NCBI GenBank assembly: GCA_017546165.1
Contig: JAFYXL010000033.1
Location: 1-64,000 of the forward strand
Origin: Clostridia bacterium
GTDB lineage: Bacteria > Bacillota > Clostridia > Monoglobales > Monoglobaceae
DNA: 64,000 bases
Direction of reading: 5' to 3'
Positions within the stretch are counted from its first letter, which is position 1. Each line of letters starts with the position of its first letter. Below the pieces are notes generated by a model. That model did not search any database. It was not told where the DNA came from and worked only from the letters and a program-made list of their open reading frames with translations. Shown here one piece after another: positions 7,680 through 17,839 of the stretch. Made by a program: the position numbers and the translations under genes.

Positions 7680-10514
7680 ATGCACAAATATATTGATATC
7701 AAAGGCGCAAGAGAGAACAATTTAAAAGATATAGATGTGAAAATCCCAAGAGATAAGCTGGTTGTACTCACAGGTCTTTCAGGCTCAGGCAAATCATCCC
7801 TTGCTTTTGAAACCATATATGCAGAGGGCCAGCGCAGATATGTTGAGTCCCTTTCGGCTTATGCCCGTCAATTTTTGGGGCAAATGGAAAAACCCAATGT
7901 TGATTCAATTGAGGGTCTTTCTCCTGCAATTTCAATTGATCAAAAGACTACAAGCAAGAACCCTCGTTCAACAGTTGGGACTGTGACGGAAATTTATGAT
8001 TATGTAAGGCTTTTGTTTGCGAGGATTGGCGTTCCCCATTGTCCCAAATGCGGCAAGGAGATACGTTTTCAATCCATTGACCAGATTGTGGATGAAGTTT
8101 TAAAATTGCCTGAAAAGACAAAATTTCAGATTCTTGCTCCGGTAGTCCGTGGCAGAAAGGGCGAATACACTAAAGTTTTTGAAAAGGCGGCAAAGGACGG
8201 GTTTGTTCGTGTGCGTGTTGATGGTGAGCAATATGACCCTACATCGGATGAGATAGTGCTTGACAAACAAAAAAAGCACAATATTGAGATTGTGGTAGAT
8301 AGACTTGTTGTCCGTGACGGTATTGAAAGACGCCTTACAGATTCCCTTGAAACAGCTCTTAAAATGGCACAGGGGCTGGTAGTTGTTCAGCTGCCTGACG
8401 AGGATAGAGAACTGCTGTTCAGCCAGAATTATGCCTGTGAAGATTGCGGCATAAGTCTTGAGGAGCTTACTCCAAGAATGTTTTCATTCAATACGCCATA
8501 TGGCGCCTGCCCTCACTGTATGGGTCTTGGAAGTGTCGAGATACTGGACCCGGACCGTCTTATCCCTGACAAGACAAAAAGTATAAACGAGGGTGCGATT
8601 CAGGTATATGGCTGGACAGGGACTGACAGAAACAGTATTTCAGCTATGTATTACCGTGGACTTTCCGAGAAGTATGGTTTTAGCCTTGATACACCCGTTC
8701 AGGATTTGCCAAAAGAGATTATGGATATTATTCTCTATGGAACAAAGGGCGAAAAGGTCCGTCTTTCGTATGAACGTAAGTTCGCCAGGGGCGAGCAATA
8801 TGCACGTTTTGAAGGCGTTTTGCGAAATGTGGAACGCAGATACAAGGAAACAGATTCGGAGTGGGCGAAGGGTGAAATTCGGGAATTTATGTATAGTATG
8901 CCTTGCCCTGAATGTGGCGGTACAAGGCTCCGCAAAGAGAGTCTTGCGGTAACAATAAAAGGGCATAATATAGACGAGATTTCAAATCTGTCAATTGCAG
9001 AGGGTCTGGAATTCTTTAAAAACCTTGAACTCAGTGAAAGGGAAGCCCTCATAGGCAATCAGATTTTAAAGGAAATACGTGACCGTATGAACTTTTTGGT
9101 AAGTGTAGGCCTTGATTATCTCACGTTGTCAAGATCAAGCGGCACCTTGTCCGGTGGAGAGGCGCAGCGTATCCGCCTTGCAAGTCAGATAGGGTCCGGG
9201 CTTATGGGTGTACTTTACATTCTGGATGAGCCCAGCATAGGTCTTCACCAGCGTGACAATCACAAGCTGATAGAGATGCTGAAAAGACTTCGTGACCTTG
9301 GCAATACTTTGATTGTGGTTGAGCACGACGAGGACACAATGTACGCTGCTGACCATATCGTAGATATTGGTCCCGGTGCAGGCATTCACGGAGGTTACGT
9401 TGTGGCTGAGGGTACTGTTGAAGAAATTAAAAAGTGTCCAAAGTCCGAGACAGGACTTTACCTCAGCGGCAAAAAGAAAATCCCTGTACCAACAGAACGA
9501 CGCAAAGGTAATGGTAACTTTTTGACCCTTACAGGGGCCAGTCAGAATAACCTTAAAAATGTGAATATAAAAATACCCCTTGGCACAGCGACCTGTATCA
9601 CAGGTGTGTCGGGCAGCGGCAAAAGTTCACTTGTGAATGAGGTTCTTTACAAAGTTCTGGCAAATGAGCTTAATGGTGCAAAGCAAAAGCCGGGGAAGTA
9701 TAAAAAAATTACAGGTCTTGAATATCTGGACAAGGTTATCAATATTGACCAGTCACCAATCGGCCGAACCCCACGTTCAAACCCGGCAACCTATACAGGA
9801 CTTTTCGGGGATATCCGCAATTTGTTTGCCCAGACTCCGGATGCAAAGGCACGGGGTTATACTGCGGGGAGATTCAGTTTTAATGTAAAAGGCGGAAGGT
9901 GTGAGTCCTGTTCCGGTGACGGCATCATCAAGATAGAGATGCACTTTTTGCCTGATATATATATGCCTTGTGAAGTGTGTGATGGAAGGAGATACAACCG
10001 TGAAACGCTGGAGGTAAAATATAAGGGCAAAAGTATATATGATGTGCTTGAAATGACGGTGGAAGAGGGAATAGAGTTTTTTGAGAATATTCCCAAAATC
10101 CGTAATCGTCTGCAGACCCTTTTTGATGTGGGACTTGGCTATATCAAAATAGGACAACCCTCAACAACCCTTTCAGGGGGAGAAGCGCAACGGGTCAAGC
10201 TTGCTACGGAGCTTAGCCGCCGCAGTACAGGCAAGACTGTCTATATCCTTGACGAACCAACAACGGGACTTCACACAGCAGATGTCCACAAGCTCATCGA
10301 GGTACTTCAAAAGCTTGTGGATGCAGGCAACACTGTTATATTGATTGAACATAACCTTGATGTAATAAAGACTGCGGATTATATAATTGATCTTGGCCCT
10401 GAAGGGGGCAACCGTGGTGGTGAGATTATTGTAACAGGCACGCCTGAAAAGGTTGCAAAATGCGAGAAGTCCTATACGGGAATGTACCTCAAGGAAGTGC
10501 TAAGAAAACCATAA
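7680..10514 (+). CDS. uvrA: UvrA, damage-sensing ABC ATPase of excision repair
   Basis: At 944 residues this is a full-length UvrA with two ABC ATPase cassettes: Walker [10 protein letters not shown] near the N-terminus and GVSGSGKSS in the second half, two LSGGEAQR signatures, and Zn-binding Cys pairs (CPKCG, CEDCG...CPHC, CESC...CEVC). UvrA2 scans DNA for bulky lesions and loads UvrB. An AAAGGAG site lies about 13 bases before the ATG. The uvrB-uvrA order is typical of Firmicutes. The operon ends in a strong bidirectional terminator. Confidence 0.98.
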   Translation: MHKYIDIKGARENNLKDIDVKIPRDKLVVLTGLSGSGKSSLAFETIYAEGQRRYVESLSAYARQFLGQMEKPNVDSIEGLSPAISIDQKTTSKNPRSTVGTVTEIYDYVRLLFARIGVPHCPKCGKEIRFQSIDQIVDEVLKLPEKTKFQILAPVVRGRKGEYTKVFEKAAKDGFVRVRVDGEQYDPTSDEIVLDKQKKHNIEIVVDRLVVRDGIERRLTDSLETALKMAQGLVVVQLPDEDRELLFSQNYACEDCGISLEELTPRMFSFNTPYGACPHCMGLGSVEILDPDRLIPDKTKSINEGAIQVYGWTGTDRNSISAMYYRGLSEKYGFSLDTPVQDLPKEIMDIILYGTKGEKVRLSYERKFARGEQYARFEGVLRNVERRYKETDSEWAKGEIREFMYSMPCPECGGTRLRKESLAVTIKGHNIDEISNLSIAEGLEFFKNLELSEREALIGNQILKEIRDRMNFLVSVGLDYLTLSRSSGTLSGGEAQRIRLASQIGSGLMGVLYILDEPSIGLHQRDNHKLIEMLKRLRDLGNTLIVVEHDEDTMYAADHIVDIGPGAGIHGGYVVAEGTVEEIKKCPKSETGLYLSGKKKIPVPTERRKGNGNFLTLTGASQNNLKNVNIKIPLGTATCITGVSGSGKSSLVNEVLYKVLANELNGAKQKPGKYKKITGLEYLDKVINIDQSPIGRTPRSNPATYTGLFGDIRNLFAQTPDAKARGYTAGRFSFNVKGGRCESCSGDGIIKIEMHFLPDIYMPCEVCDGRRYNRETLEVKYKGKSIYDVLEMTVEEGIEFFENIPKIRNRLQTLFDVGLGYIKIGQPSTTLSGGEAQRVKLATELSRRSTGKTVYILDEPTTGLHTADVHKLIEVLQKLVDAGNTVILIEHNLDVIKTADYIIDLGPEGGNRGGEIIVTGTPEKVAKCEKSYTGMYLKEVLRKP

Positions 10515-10549
10515 AAAAAGAGATGTGAAATTTTCACATCTCTTTTTTT
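10513..10549. terminator. Bidirectional terminator between uvrA and the PF06695-like gene
   Basis: A long stem (arms about 10513-10530 and 10532-10549; core AGAGATGTGAAA) with A-run and T-run flanks. It works in both directions and separates convergent genes. Confidence 0.9.
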
Positions 10550-10568
10550 ATATAATAACATCATTTTG

Positions 10569-11057
10569 TTAAAAGAACAAAAAAGTCATACCGGTTGCCA
10601 CAAGATAGGATGAAAGGCCCATAATAATAGCGGCGATTACAACGCCCAAAAAGATTGAGGGTATTGCGTCTTTAAGACGCATTTCAAGCATAGCTGCAAT
10701 CAATGCTCCTGTCCAGGCCCCTGTGCCCGGCAAGGGAATTGCAACAAACAGACAAAGCCCCCAGAATTCATAGCGGGTAACCTTTGCTTTGTGTTTGTCT
10801 GCTTTTGCCTCCAGCCGTGAAACAAGCTTATTTAATCTGTCGCTTTTAGACCGCAGCCATTCAAAAATTTTGCGAATAAACAAGATAATAAATGGTGTGG
10901 GTATGATGTTTCCGATAATTGCAAGTATAGACACGGTCCATACATCAAGACCAATGCTGACCCCAAAAGGAATTGCACCGCGAAGCTCAATCACAGGCAC
11001 CATTGATATAAAAAAAGTTGCTATAATTTTGCCTAAATATGTGGAAAAAAAGTTCAT
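10569..11057 (-). CDS. Small multidrug-export-like membrane protein (COG2426/PF06695)
   Basis: The 162-residue protein has about four membrane segments and the family pattern VPVIELRGAIPFG near residue 20, GNIIPTP, and CLFVAIPLPGTGAWTGA in the second half. The two re-entrant Pro/Gly-rich motifs resemble those of the DedA/SNARE-associated fold. Despite the family name, export of drugs is poorly supported and the substrate is unknown. It has its own promoter and an AGGAGAAG ribosome-binding site, and stands alone, convergent with uvrA. Confidence 0.85.
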   Translation of the reverse strand: MNFFSTYLGKIIATFFISMVPVIELRGAIPFGVSIGLDVWTVSILAIIGNIIPTPFIILFIRKIFEWLRSKSDRLNKLVSRLEAKADKHKAKVTRYEFWGLCLFVAIPLPGTGAWTGALIAAMLEMRLKDAIPSIFLGVVIAAIIMGLSSYLVATGMTFLFF

Positions 11058-11094
11058 TACACTTCTCCTGAGATCGTTAATTATATATAAAAAT

Positions 11095-11124
11095 ATTATA
11101 CAATGTCACAAGGTCAATTGTCAA
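11095..11124 (-). promoter_or_regulatory. Promoter of the PF06695-like gene
   Basis: On the minus strand, TTGACA (11124-11119), 18-base spacer, TATAAT (11100-11095): both consensus boxes are perfect. The leader is about 30 bases. Confidence 0.8.
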
Positions 11125-11152
11125 TCAAAAAACTGTTAATTTTTTGTATCCG

Positions 11153-12124
11153 TTATTGGCTGTCAGATTGTAAAAAGTATAGGTCTGCCCCAAAACTTTC
11201 CGCAAGGGCTTCTCCCTGATTTTTTCCCAACACAAAGGTTGCGGTTGCGATGCAGTCTGCAAGGGCAGCACTTGATGAAACCGCTGTTACACTGTCAAAA
11301 TCCTGACGGGCAGGCCGCCCTGTTTTTGGGTCAATTATATGATGATATTTTGTGCCGTCATACTCAAAATATCGTTGGTAAGTCCCTGATGTAACAACGG
11401 CGCAGGACGAGGTTTCTATAATTTTTGAATATTCTCCCGTAGGAGCATATGGCGCCTGCAAGCCGATACGCCACTTTTTGTTATGGGTTTTGGGGTTTTC
11501 GCCGATGGTTACAATGTTTCCGCCAAAGTCGATTATAGCACTATCCACCCCAAGGTTTGAGAGAATTTCTGCTGCTTTGTCTGCGGCATAACCTTTGGCG
11601 ATGCCGCCAAGATCAATTTTTGTTTCGGCAAAGTTTTTTAAAACTGTCATATTGTCTGCATCCAGCATCAGCTTGTCACGCCCAACAAATGGGAGATACG
11701 CTTCGATTTGTGCATCCGTTGGCGGAATGGGGGACTCTTCATCAAACTTCCATAATGTTGAAACCGGGGCGATGGTTATGTCAAATGCGCCCTCTGATTT
11801 TTCCCTTATTTCCCGGGCCAGCAGTAGCATATCCATGATGTTTGGGTCAACTTTGATTGCCACCTTGGCTTTTGCACTATTTATTCTTGACACATCTGAC
11901 TGAGGGTCAAAAAAATCTGCAAGGCGATGGATGCGTCCTGCTTCGCTAAACGCAGCGTCAACTGCTGCGTGGTGGGATTTTGAATAGGTGGTTATGGTGC
12001 AAAGAGTGTCAAAAAGAAACTCAGTATCTTTCACCGGGTCCTGGCCCCCAAACCCTCTTGCGAAAAGCCCTGCAAAAAGGAAAACAACCAAAACCGCTGT
12101 CAGTACGCCCTTTAGCCACTTCAT
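11153..12124 (-). CDS. apbE: ApbE-like FAD:protein FMN transferase
   Basis: ApbE proteins attach FMN covalently to Ser/Thr of flavoproteins such as RnfG/NqrC, outside the membrane. This 323-residue protein begins with a hydrophobic segment (about residues 5-22, no lipobox Cys, so probably a signal anchor) and has the family motifs FDTLCTITTYS, DLGGIAKGYAADKA, DFGGNIVTIG and HHIIDPKTGRPA (metal and FAD binding). A GGGGG site precedes the ATG. No rnf/nqr gene is in the window, so its target lies elsewhere. Confidence 0.95.
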   Translation of the reverse strand: MKWLKGVLTAVLVVFLFAGLFARGFGGQDPVKDTEFLFDTLCTITTYSKSHHAAVDAAFSEAGRIHRLADFFDPQSDVSRINSAKAKVAIKVDPNIMDMLLLAREIREKSEGAFDITIAPVSTLWKFDEESPIPPTDAQIEAYLPFVGRDKLMLDADNMTVLKNFAETKIDLGGIAKGYAADKAAEILSNLGVDSAIIDFGGNIVTIGENPKTHNKKWRIGLQAPYAPTGEYSKIIETSSCAVVTSGTYQRYFEYDGTKYHHIIDPKTGRPARQDFDSVTAVSSSAALADCIATATFVLGKNQGEALAESFGADLYFLQSDSQ

Positions 12125-12155
12125 TCAAAAAACCCCCAACATTTAAGATATATAC

Positions 12156-12184
12156 ATTTTAGCACAAATATAATTTACCGTCAA
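12156..12184 (-). promoter_or_regulatory. Promoter of apbE
   Basis: Minus strand: TTGACG (12184-12179), 17-base spacer, TAAAAT (12161-12156). It is back-to-back with the murJ promoter, its -35 box lying 4 bases from the other. Confidence 0.75.
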
Positions 12185-12188
12185 TTGC

Positions 12189-12217
12189 TTTACTTTTGAA
12201 GATAATTGTGGTACAAT
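12189..12217 (+). promoter_or_regulatory. Promoter of the murJ operon
   Basis: TTTACT (12189-12194), 17-base spacer, TACAAT (12212-12217) preceded by TGG, giving an extended -10. The transcript would start about 25 bases before the TTG start of murJ. Confidence 0.75.
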
Positions 12218-12247
12218 ATCCCTAAGTAGTTTTAAGGAAGTGATTTC

Positions 12248-13801
12248 TTGAAAAAGGATTCTTCCGCCAAAACCGTACGGACAATCGGATTTATGGCGGT
12301 TATAATATTTTGTGCAAAGTTTATGGGGCTCCTTCGTGAGGTTCTGATTGCAGGAGTTTATGGTCAGGGCTATGCCTCGGATGTTCTAAACACGTCAACT
12401 CAAATACCCCTGCTGTTTTTTGATATGACTTTGGGGGTTGCTATTTTATCTACATTTGTTCCTGTTTTCAACAAATGCCTTGAAAGGGAGGGCAGGCCCC
12501 GGGCCATAGAGTTTGCCAACAACTTTATGACAGTGGTGACGCTACTTGCCACCATATTCGCAGTTTTGGGTATGGTTTTTGCTGAGCCTGTGGTCGGGTT
12601 TATGGTTCCCGGTTACGGTGAGGAAAAAATTGCTGAAACCGCAAAACTTCTCAGAGTACTGTTTCCGTCCATTATTTTCACGGCGGCGGCATACACATCT
12701 GTTGGCATACTTCAGTCCTTTGGCGAGTTTAATATTCCATCAATCATTAGTGTAGTATCAAATCTGATAATGATTTTGTACCTGATTGTTTTTGGCAACC
12801 GATTTGGTCTTTTGGGGGTAATAGTTTCAATGCTGATTGCCTGGGCGGCTCAGCTTTTTGTGCAGATGCCCCATCTCAAAAAATTCGGATATGCCTTTCG
12901 TTTTAAACTGAATTTGCGGGACAATGGTCTTGTGTCTGCTGCAAAACTTGCAGTTCCGGTGCTTATCAGCTCCTGGGTTCAGCCACTTTGCGTGGTTATC
13001 AATATGGCTTTCGGGTCAGGATTTGGTGACGGAGCGGTATCAGGCCTTAACTGGGCCAATAAGATTTATATAATAATGGTGGGTGTCTTTGCTTACGCTG
13101 TTACAAACTTTATATTTCCCAAACTTGCAAGGCTTGATGCAGGCCGGGACAGCGGTCAGTTTGGCAATGTAACACGGACCTCTGTCGGGTGGACGGTGTG
13201 CATTATTGCATATGTTTCGGCAATGTTTATGGTGCTTTGCCAACCCATAATAAAACTGGTTTTTGAACGTGGCGAGTTTACCTCTGAGGATACCATTCTT
13301 TGCGCTAATGCACTTTTTCATTATTCAGTAGGTATGATTGGTTATGCTATATGCGAAATACTCAACAAAAGCTTTTATGCAATTGAGGACGGAAAAACCC
13401 CAATGTTTACTTCTATGCTTGGTGTTGCGGTAAACTTTGCATCTGCTTTTGTGTTTGTAAGGGTGGCCAATATGGGGGTTGGCGGTCTTGCCCTGGCAAG
13501 TGCCACAAGCTCAATTGTTATGGCGCTCGTATTGTTGTTGATGATGAATAAACGCCGCCCTGGCACCTTCGAAAGAGGCTTTTGGCTTAACCTTTCAAAG
13601 ATAGTGGTAGGGGGGCTACTCTCTGCAGTGGTTGCAGGGGTTATTTACTCAAAATTGGGCAAATTCAGTGATGGTATGCTGTGGGTTTTCATTAAGCTTT
13701 GCATTTCAGCAATTCCGGCACTGGTGGTATATATTGGTATTTCGGGAGTTTTAAACACCGAGGAATTTAAACAGGTAAGGAGGTTTCTTTGTGAAAAATA
13801 A
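12248..13801 (+). CDS. murJ: MurJ/MviN lipid II flippase
   Basis: MurJ moves lipid II across the membrane for peptidoglycan synthesis. The 517-residue protein has about 14 hydrophobic segments and family motifs: an N-terminal TIGFMAVI...LGLLREVLIA-like stretch, PLLFFDMTLGVAI, and SWVQPLCVVINMAFGS. The TTG start follows AAGGAAGTG. It heads an envelope operon with an O-antigen-ligase-like gene (11-base overlap) and a GT4 gene. Because MurJ belongs to the same exporter superfamily as Wzx flippases, it could instead flip the polysaccharide precursor of this operon; overall similarity favours MurJ. Confidence 0.88.
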   Translation: MKKDSSAKTVRTIGFMAVIIFCAKFMGLLREVLIAGVYGQGYASDVLNTSTQIPLLFFDMTLGVAILSTFVPVFNKCLEREGRPRAIEFANNFMTVVTLLATIFAVLGMVFAEPVVGFMVPGYGEEKIAETAKLLRVLFPSIIFTAAAYTSVGILQSFGEFNIPSIISVVSNLIMILYLIVFGNRFGLLGVIVSMLIAWAAQLFVQMPHLKKFGYAFRFKLNLRDNGLVSAAKLAVPVLISSWVQPLCVVINMAFGSGFGDGAVSGLNWANKIYIIMVGVFAYAVTNFIFPKLARLDAGRDSGQFGNVTRTSVGWTVCIIAYVSAMFMVLCQPIIKLVFERGEFTSEDTILCANALFHYSVGMIGYAICEILNKSFYAIEDGKTPMFTSMLGVAVNFASAFVFVRVANMGVGGLALASATSSIVMALVLLLMMNKRRPGTFERGFWLNLSKIVVGGLLSAVVAGVIYSKLGKFSDGMLWVFIKLCISAIPALVVYIGISGVLNTEEFKQVRRFLCEK

Positions 13802-15689
13802 CGGATACATTTTGACATTTTGGTTATTTTTTTGGAACCGATTTATTAAAAACAGTGTGGTTTACCGTATTCTTTGCGGTGTTTACTCGTATATTTCAAC
13901 CAAGTGGAAAGAGAGCGCAATAACAAACATTTTCCGCAAAGTATTTTTTAGCGAGGAGGCCGTTAGGAAAAGTGTAGTAGGAAAGCTTTGCTTTTTGCCC
14001 CTTATACTTGTTGAATGGATACAAAAAAAGTCCGGGACAAAGATTACTTCTCAGACGGAAAACAGCTTCATTGTCCGCAGCTGCAAATATTATCTCCACA
14101 ATCTGTTGGCGTTTAATCTGAGATTTGTGGGAACACTCCTTCTTTCGGCGGCAACAAGCAGTTTTATTGTATCTGTCATTATGGGTACAGGCATTAAGCT
14201 GGAACTTGCAGGGATTATCCTTGGTGCATTTTTGATGCTTTTTGATATCAACGCAACAGACTTTCTCAAGGATTCACTGGTATCAAAATTGATTGAAAAA
14301 GCTTTAGATACAGACCTGTCTTTTGATTTTTATTATATTACCAAATGCGGCGGGCTGAAAAGTATAATTTGTGCGGTAGTTTTTGGCACAATTACAGGTT
14401 TGATTTCAGGTTTTGCATCTCCCCTTCTTGCAATTTTGTTTGCAGGCGGATTGTGGTTTTTTTTCATGGTCCTTTACAAAGTGGAGTTTGGTGTTTTTGT
14501 TACACTATTCTTGGCACCTATCGTACCAACTATGATGGTTGTGGCGTTGTGCCTTTTGTGCCTGTTTTCGCTATTCGTCAGAGCGTTTACCACAAAGAAG
14601 TTTGAGTTTAAAACCGAGGGTGTGGGCCTTGTAATAATACTGATGCTTGGGATTTACTTCCTGGCGACCCTTACTTCTTTTGCTCCTTTAAAGGGCGTGC
14701 AGATATGGGCGGTTTACTTTGCATTTATGGTATTCTATTTTGTGGTGATTAATACTATAAAAACAAAAAAGCAACTTATGAATCTGCTTACAGTGTTTGC
14801 ATTGTCAGGATTTGCAGTTTGTCTTTACGGAATACTTCAGTATATTTTTGGCTGGAATGTAACTCAGGCGTGGATTGATGAAGAGATGTTTGAAGATATC
14901 AAGATGCGCGTATATTCCACCCTTGAAAATCCGAATGTTTTAGGTGAATACATTTTGCTTGTGCTACCCGTAACAATTGCTCTTATGTGGAAGAAAAAGA
15001 CCGTATTTTCAAAAATTGTTTACGGCGGCATGGCTGGGGTTATGGGTATAGCCCTTATCCTTACATTCTCACGCGGTTGTTGGATAGGTGTTATAGTTTC
15101 GGCAGCAATTTTTATAACATTTGTGGCGGGCAAACTGTGGGGACTTATGCTCCTGGCACTTCCTATTATTCCTATGGTTTTGCCTGAGAGCATAATTAAC
15201 CGCTTTGCAAGCATTGGGGATATGAAGGATTCCTCAACTTCGTACCGTGTATATATTTGGATGGGAACAATCCATATGCTCAAAGATTTTTGGGTATCGG
15301 GAATAGGCCCCGGCACGGAAGCCTTTACTCAAGTTTATCCCTTTTATTCCTACAGTTCAATTGTTGCACCACATTCCCACAACTTGTTTTTGCAGATAAT
15401 GGTTGAATCAGGAATCTTGGGCATAGTTGCCTTTGCTGTACTGATGTTTGTATTTTTCAAAAAGCTGATGGTGGGCTATCAGGTCCAGGGTAAGTTTGGT
15501 GAAATTTCGGTTATGCTGGTTGGTATAGGTTCTGCGGTAATGGGATTTTTAGTTCAGGGACTCTTTGACAACTGTTTCTACAATTACCGTGTATTTATGA
15601 TATTCTGGTCTGTTATTGCTATCGGCGTAGCGGCTTATAATATTGCAAACAACGAAAAGACGGAGTTGGAGGTAAAGGCAGATGCTTAA
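13791..15689 (+). CDS. O-antigen ligase/polymerase-like membrane protein
   Basis: This 632-residue polytopic protein (about 12 membrane segments) has the Wzy_C/O-antigen ligase region in its second half: TFSRGCWIGVI, a periplasm-side loop with SGIGPGTEAF, and PHSHNLFLQIMVESGILGI with the characteristic His pair. Such enzymes polymerise or transfer glycans on a lipid carrier outside the membrane. The N-terminal ~130 residues are a family-specific extension with an initial cytoplasmic part. Start GTG 13791 has AGGAGG at 13779 and overlaps murJ by 11 bases. The glycan made is unknown. Confidence 0.85.
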   Translation: MKNNGYILTFWLFFWNRFIKNSVVYRILCGVYSYISTKWKESAITNIFRKVFFSEEAVRKSVVGKLCFLPLILVEWIQKKSGTKITSQTENSFIVRSCKYYLHNLLAFNLRFVGTLLLSAATSSFIVSVIMGTGIKLELAGIILGAFLMLFDINATDFLKDSLVSKLIEKALDTDLSFDFYYITKCGGLKSIICAVVFGTITGLISGFASPLLAILFAGGLWFFFMVLYKVEFGVFVTLFLAPIVPTMMVVALCLLCLFSLFVRAFTTKKFEFKTEGVGLVIILMLGIYFLATLTSFAPLKGVQIWAVYFAFMVFYFVVINTIKTKKQLMNLLTVFALSGFAVCLYGILQYIFGWNVTQAWIDEEMFEDIKMRVYSTLENPNVLGEYILLVLPVTIALMWKKKTVFSKIVYGGMAGVMGIALILTFSRGCWIGVIVSAAIFITFVAGKLWGLMLLALPIIPMVLPESIINRFASIGDMKDSSTSYRVYIWMGTIHMLKDFWVSGIGPGTEAFTQVYPFYSYSSIVAPHSHNLFLQIMVESGILGIVAFAVLMFVFFKKLMVGYQVQGKFGEISVMLVGIGSAVMGFLVQGLFDNCFYNYRVFMIFWSVIAIGVAAYNIANNEKTELEVKADA

Positions 15690-16803
15690 GGTTCTTCAGG
15701 TATCATCGGATACAAACATAGGTGGTGCAGGCAAATGCATACTCACCTATCTAAAACACTTTGACAGAGAACAGCTTGAGGTTGCAGTGGTGCTGCCTAA
15801 AAACAGCTTGTTAAAGCCTGAGGTGGAAGCTCAGGGAGTAAAGATTTTTGAAATAGATGCTATGGCGGACAAGTCCCTTGATATGAAGGCTATTAAAAAG
15901 CTCCTTGCAATTTTTAAGGAATTTAAGCCCGATGTTGTCCATACCCACGCAAGTATGTCGGCCAGGATTGCAGCAAGGCTGTTTGGTGCAAAAATTGTTT
16001 ATACAAGGCACAGCGTGTTCCCGCCAAACCCAAGGCTCACACAGGGCATCGGCAAGGCGCTTTGCGGCCTTATCAACAACAGCACTGCGGATAAAATTAT
16101 TGCGGTTGCTGAGGCGGCTAAAGAGAATATATGTGCCATCGGTGTGTCTGATAAAAAAATTGATGTTATATTAAACGGGGTTGAGCCACTCAGAAAATTT
16201 TCAGAGGAAGAAATTGCCGAGGCAAAGGCAAAGTTTGGTGTACCTGAGGGCTATAAATGTGCTGCCATTGTTGCACGTCTTAATGAGGTCAAAGGACATA
16301 AATACTTTGTAGAAGCGGCCAGACTGCTGAAAGAGAAAGGGATAAAGGCAAAACTCCTTATTGCGGGCACAGGGGATATGGAAGAAAAAATAAAACAGCA
16401 GATAGAGGAAAGCGGACTTTCGGATGATGTTTTGATGCTGGGCTTTTTGACAGATGTTGAACCTCTTATGAACGTAATCGATGTCCAGGCAAACTGCTCT
16501 TTTGGAACAGAAGCAACAAGCCTTTCTCTCCTTGAAGGTATGAGCCTTGGCAAGCCGGCAGTGGTGTCCGACTTCGGCGGCAATCCGGGTGTTATAAAAA
16601 ATGGCATCAACGGGTTTGTAGTGCCTACGCACAGTGCAGATGCGGTTGCTGAAAAACTGGCAGAACTATTTTGTGATGAGGATTTATACAAAAAAATGTG
16701 TGATGAGAGCAAGAAAGTATTTGAAAGTACATTTACTGCAAAGAAGTATGCTCAAAGCATCGACAATATTTACTTAAATCTTGGAGGTAAAAATAATGGA
16801 TAA
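15682..16803 (+). CDS. GT4-family glycosyltransferase
   Basis: The 373-residue protein has the GT-B layout: an N-terminal domain with VSSDTNIGGAGKCIL and a VHTHASMSA motif (about residue 85), and a C-terminal domain with a NGVEP hinge, AARLNEVKGH and the nucleotide-sugar-binding EATSLSLLEGMSLGKP motif. It is a cytoplasmic retaining transferase that probably adds a sugar to a lipid-linked precursor used by the neighbouring ligase/polymerase. The start overlaps the preceding gene by 8 bases and has a GGAGG site. Donor and acceptor are unknown. Confidence 0.9.
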   Translation: MLKVLQVSSDTNIGGAGKCILTYLKHFDREQLEVAVVLPKNSLLKPEVEAQGVKIFEIDAMADKSLDMKAIKKLLAIFKEFKPDVVHTHASMSARIAARLFGAKIVYTRHSVFPPNPRLTQGIGKALCGLINNSTADKIIAVAEAAKENICAIGVSDKKIDVILNGVEPLRKFSEEEIAEAKAKFGVPEGYKCAAIVARLNEVKGHKYFVEAARLLKEKGIKAKLLIAGTGDMEEKIKQQIEESGLSDDVLMLGFLTDVEPLMNVIDVQANCSFGTEATSLSLLEGMSLGKPAVVSDFGGNPGVIKNGINGFVVPTHSADAVAEKLAELFCDEDLYKKMCDESKKVFESTFTAKKYAQSIDNIYLNLGGKNNG

Positions 16804-17287
16804 GCCTAAATTTAACATTCTTGACGGACTTATTATATTACTTTTAATTCTTGTAATTGCGGCAGGAGTATTTTTCCTAAAAGGCGCCAATAGTGGAGCA
16901 TCAGGCGGTGCTGAGACCAAGACGGCAGTGTTTAAGATCCAACTTACCAAGGTGGAAGAATCCCTGTATGATAAATTTCTTGCAGCATTGGAAAATGAAG
17001 AGACAGTATGGATTGGGGTAAAGGAACGCTTTGAAGGAAAGATTGAAGAAATAGAATTCGGTCCGGCCGCTAAAGTTTCTACAGATCTTTACACAGGCAC
17101 AGCAGTTTTAGCCGAGGACCCGACAAGCAGCGATATAACAATTACCGTAAGGTCAGAGGCGGTTGAAACAAAAGATGCAATTTCTGCTTCAGGCACAGCA
17201 ATTCGTGTAGGCGAGGAAACCGCAATCCGAGGCAAAGAGGTTGCAGGGTATGGTTTCATAATTGACCTGAAAACTGTGAATGAGTAA
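16796..17287 (+). CDS. DUF4330-family membrane-anchored protein (first copy)
   Basis: From ATG 16796 (GGAGG at 16784-16788) this is 163 residues: one N-terminal membrane segment (about residues 13-30, LIILLLILVIAAGVFFL) preceded by FNILDG, then a beta-rich outer domain. The short pre-membrane motif and size match DUF4330 (PF14221), whose function is unknown. It overlaps the GT4 gene by 8 bases and is followed by a related gene, so it probably takes part in the same envelope glycan pathway. Confidence 0.75.
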   Translation: MDKPKFNILDGLIILLLILVIAAGVFFLKGANSGASGGAETKTAVFKIQLTKVEESLYDKFLAALENEETVWIGVKERFEGKIEEIEFGPAAKVSTDLYTGTAVLAEDPTSSDITITVRSEAVETKDAISASGTAIRVGEETAIRGKEVAGYGFIIDLKTVNE

Positions 17288-17301
17288 GGAGGAAGAGACT
17301 T

Positions 17302-17793
17302 ATGATTAACAAAGAAGGTAAGCTGTTTGGCAAAATCAGTATTATAGATATAGCTGTTGTCCTTGCAATTGCTGTTGCAGCTCTTGGTATGTATATGAGA
17401 TTTTTTGTGGGCAATGAAAAGGTTGAAACTGCGTCAAGTCATATTGAATACAAAATGAAAGTTCAAGAGGTTCGGATTGGTACAGCTAAGGCTCTTGAAA
17501 ATTATCAAAGTGCCATTTATGATTCAACAACCAAAGAATATCTGGGGGATATTGTTGCGGTGGAATATACAAATGCAACAAAAGGCGTCGAAATGGCAAA
17601 TGGCAAGATGCGTGAGACTACCGTTCCTGAAAGATATGATGTTATTGTGACGGTGAGGGTTGACGGCAAGATAAACAGTTCAGGCTATTACACAGCCACA
17701 AATCAGGCATTGGCAGCAGGCTCCTCTTGTTTATTCAACTCCAAGGCAGCAAAGACCACAGGAAGAGTTTTAGAAGTTTATGAAGTAGAATAA
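17302..17793 (+). CDS. DUF4330-family membrane-anchored protein (second copy)
   Basis: This 163-residue protein has the same plan as its upstream neighbour: a short cytoplasmic stretch with KISIIDIAVV, one membrane segment (about 17-36) and an extracellular beta-rich domain ending in RVLEVYEVE. The two have similar length and topology but differ clearly in sequence, suggesting an old duplication. A GGAGGAAG site precedes the ATG. It is the last gene of the murJ operon, followed by a strong terminator. Function unknown. Confidence 0.8.
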   Translation: MINKEGKLFGKISIIDIAVVLAIAVAALGMYMRFFVGNEKVETASSHIEYKMKVQEVRIGTAKALENYQSAIYDSTTKEYLGDIVAVEYTNATKGVEMANGKMRETTVPERYDVIVTVRVDGKINSSGYYTATNQALAAGSSCLFNSKAAKTTGRVLEVYEVE

Positions 17794-17799
17794 TTTTAC

Positions 17800-17833
17800 G
17801 GCGGTGATAGATTTCTATCACCGCCTATTCTTT
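17800..17833 (+). terminator. Terminator of the murJ operon
   Basis: An 11-bp G/C-rich stem (arms 17800-17810 and 17815-17825), a 4-base loop and a T-rich tail. Confidence 0.85.
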
Positions 17834-17839
17834 TTGAAT

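Noticed and set aside
12248-17793. A complete capsule or O-antigen locus
   Set aside because: Only a flippase-family gene, one ligase/polymerase and one glycosyltransferase are present; no sugar-nucleotide or initiating transferase genes.
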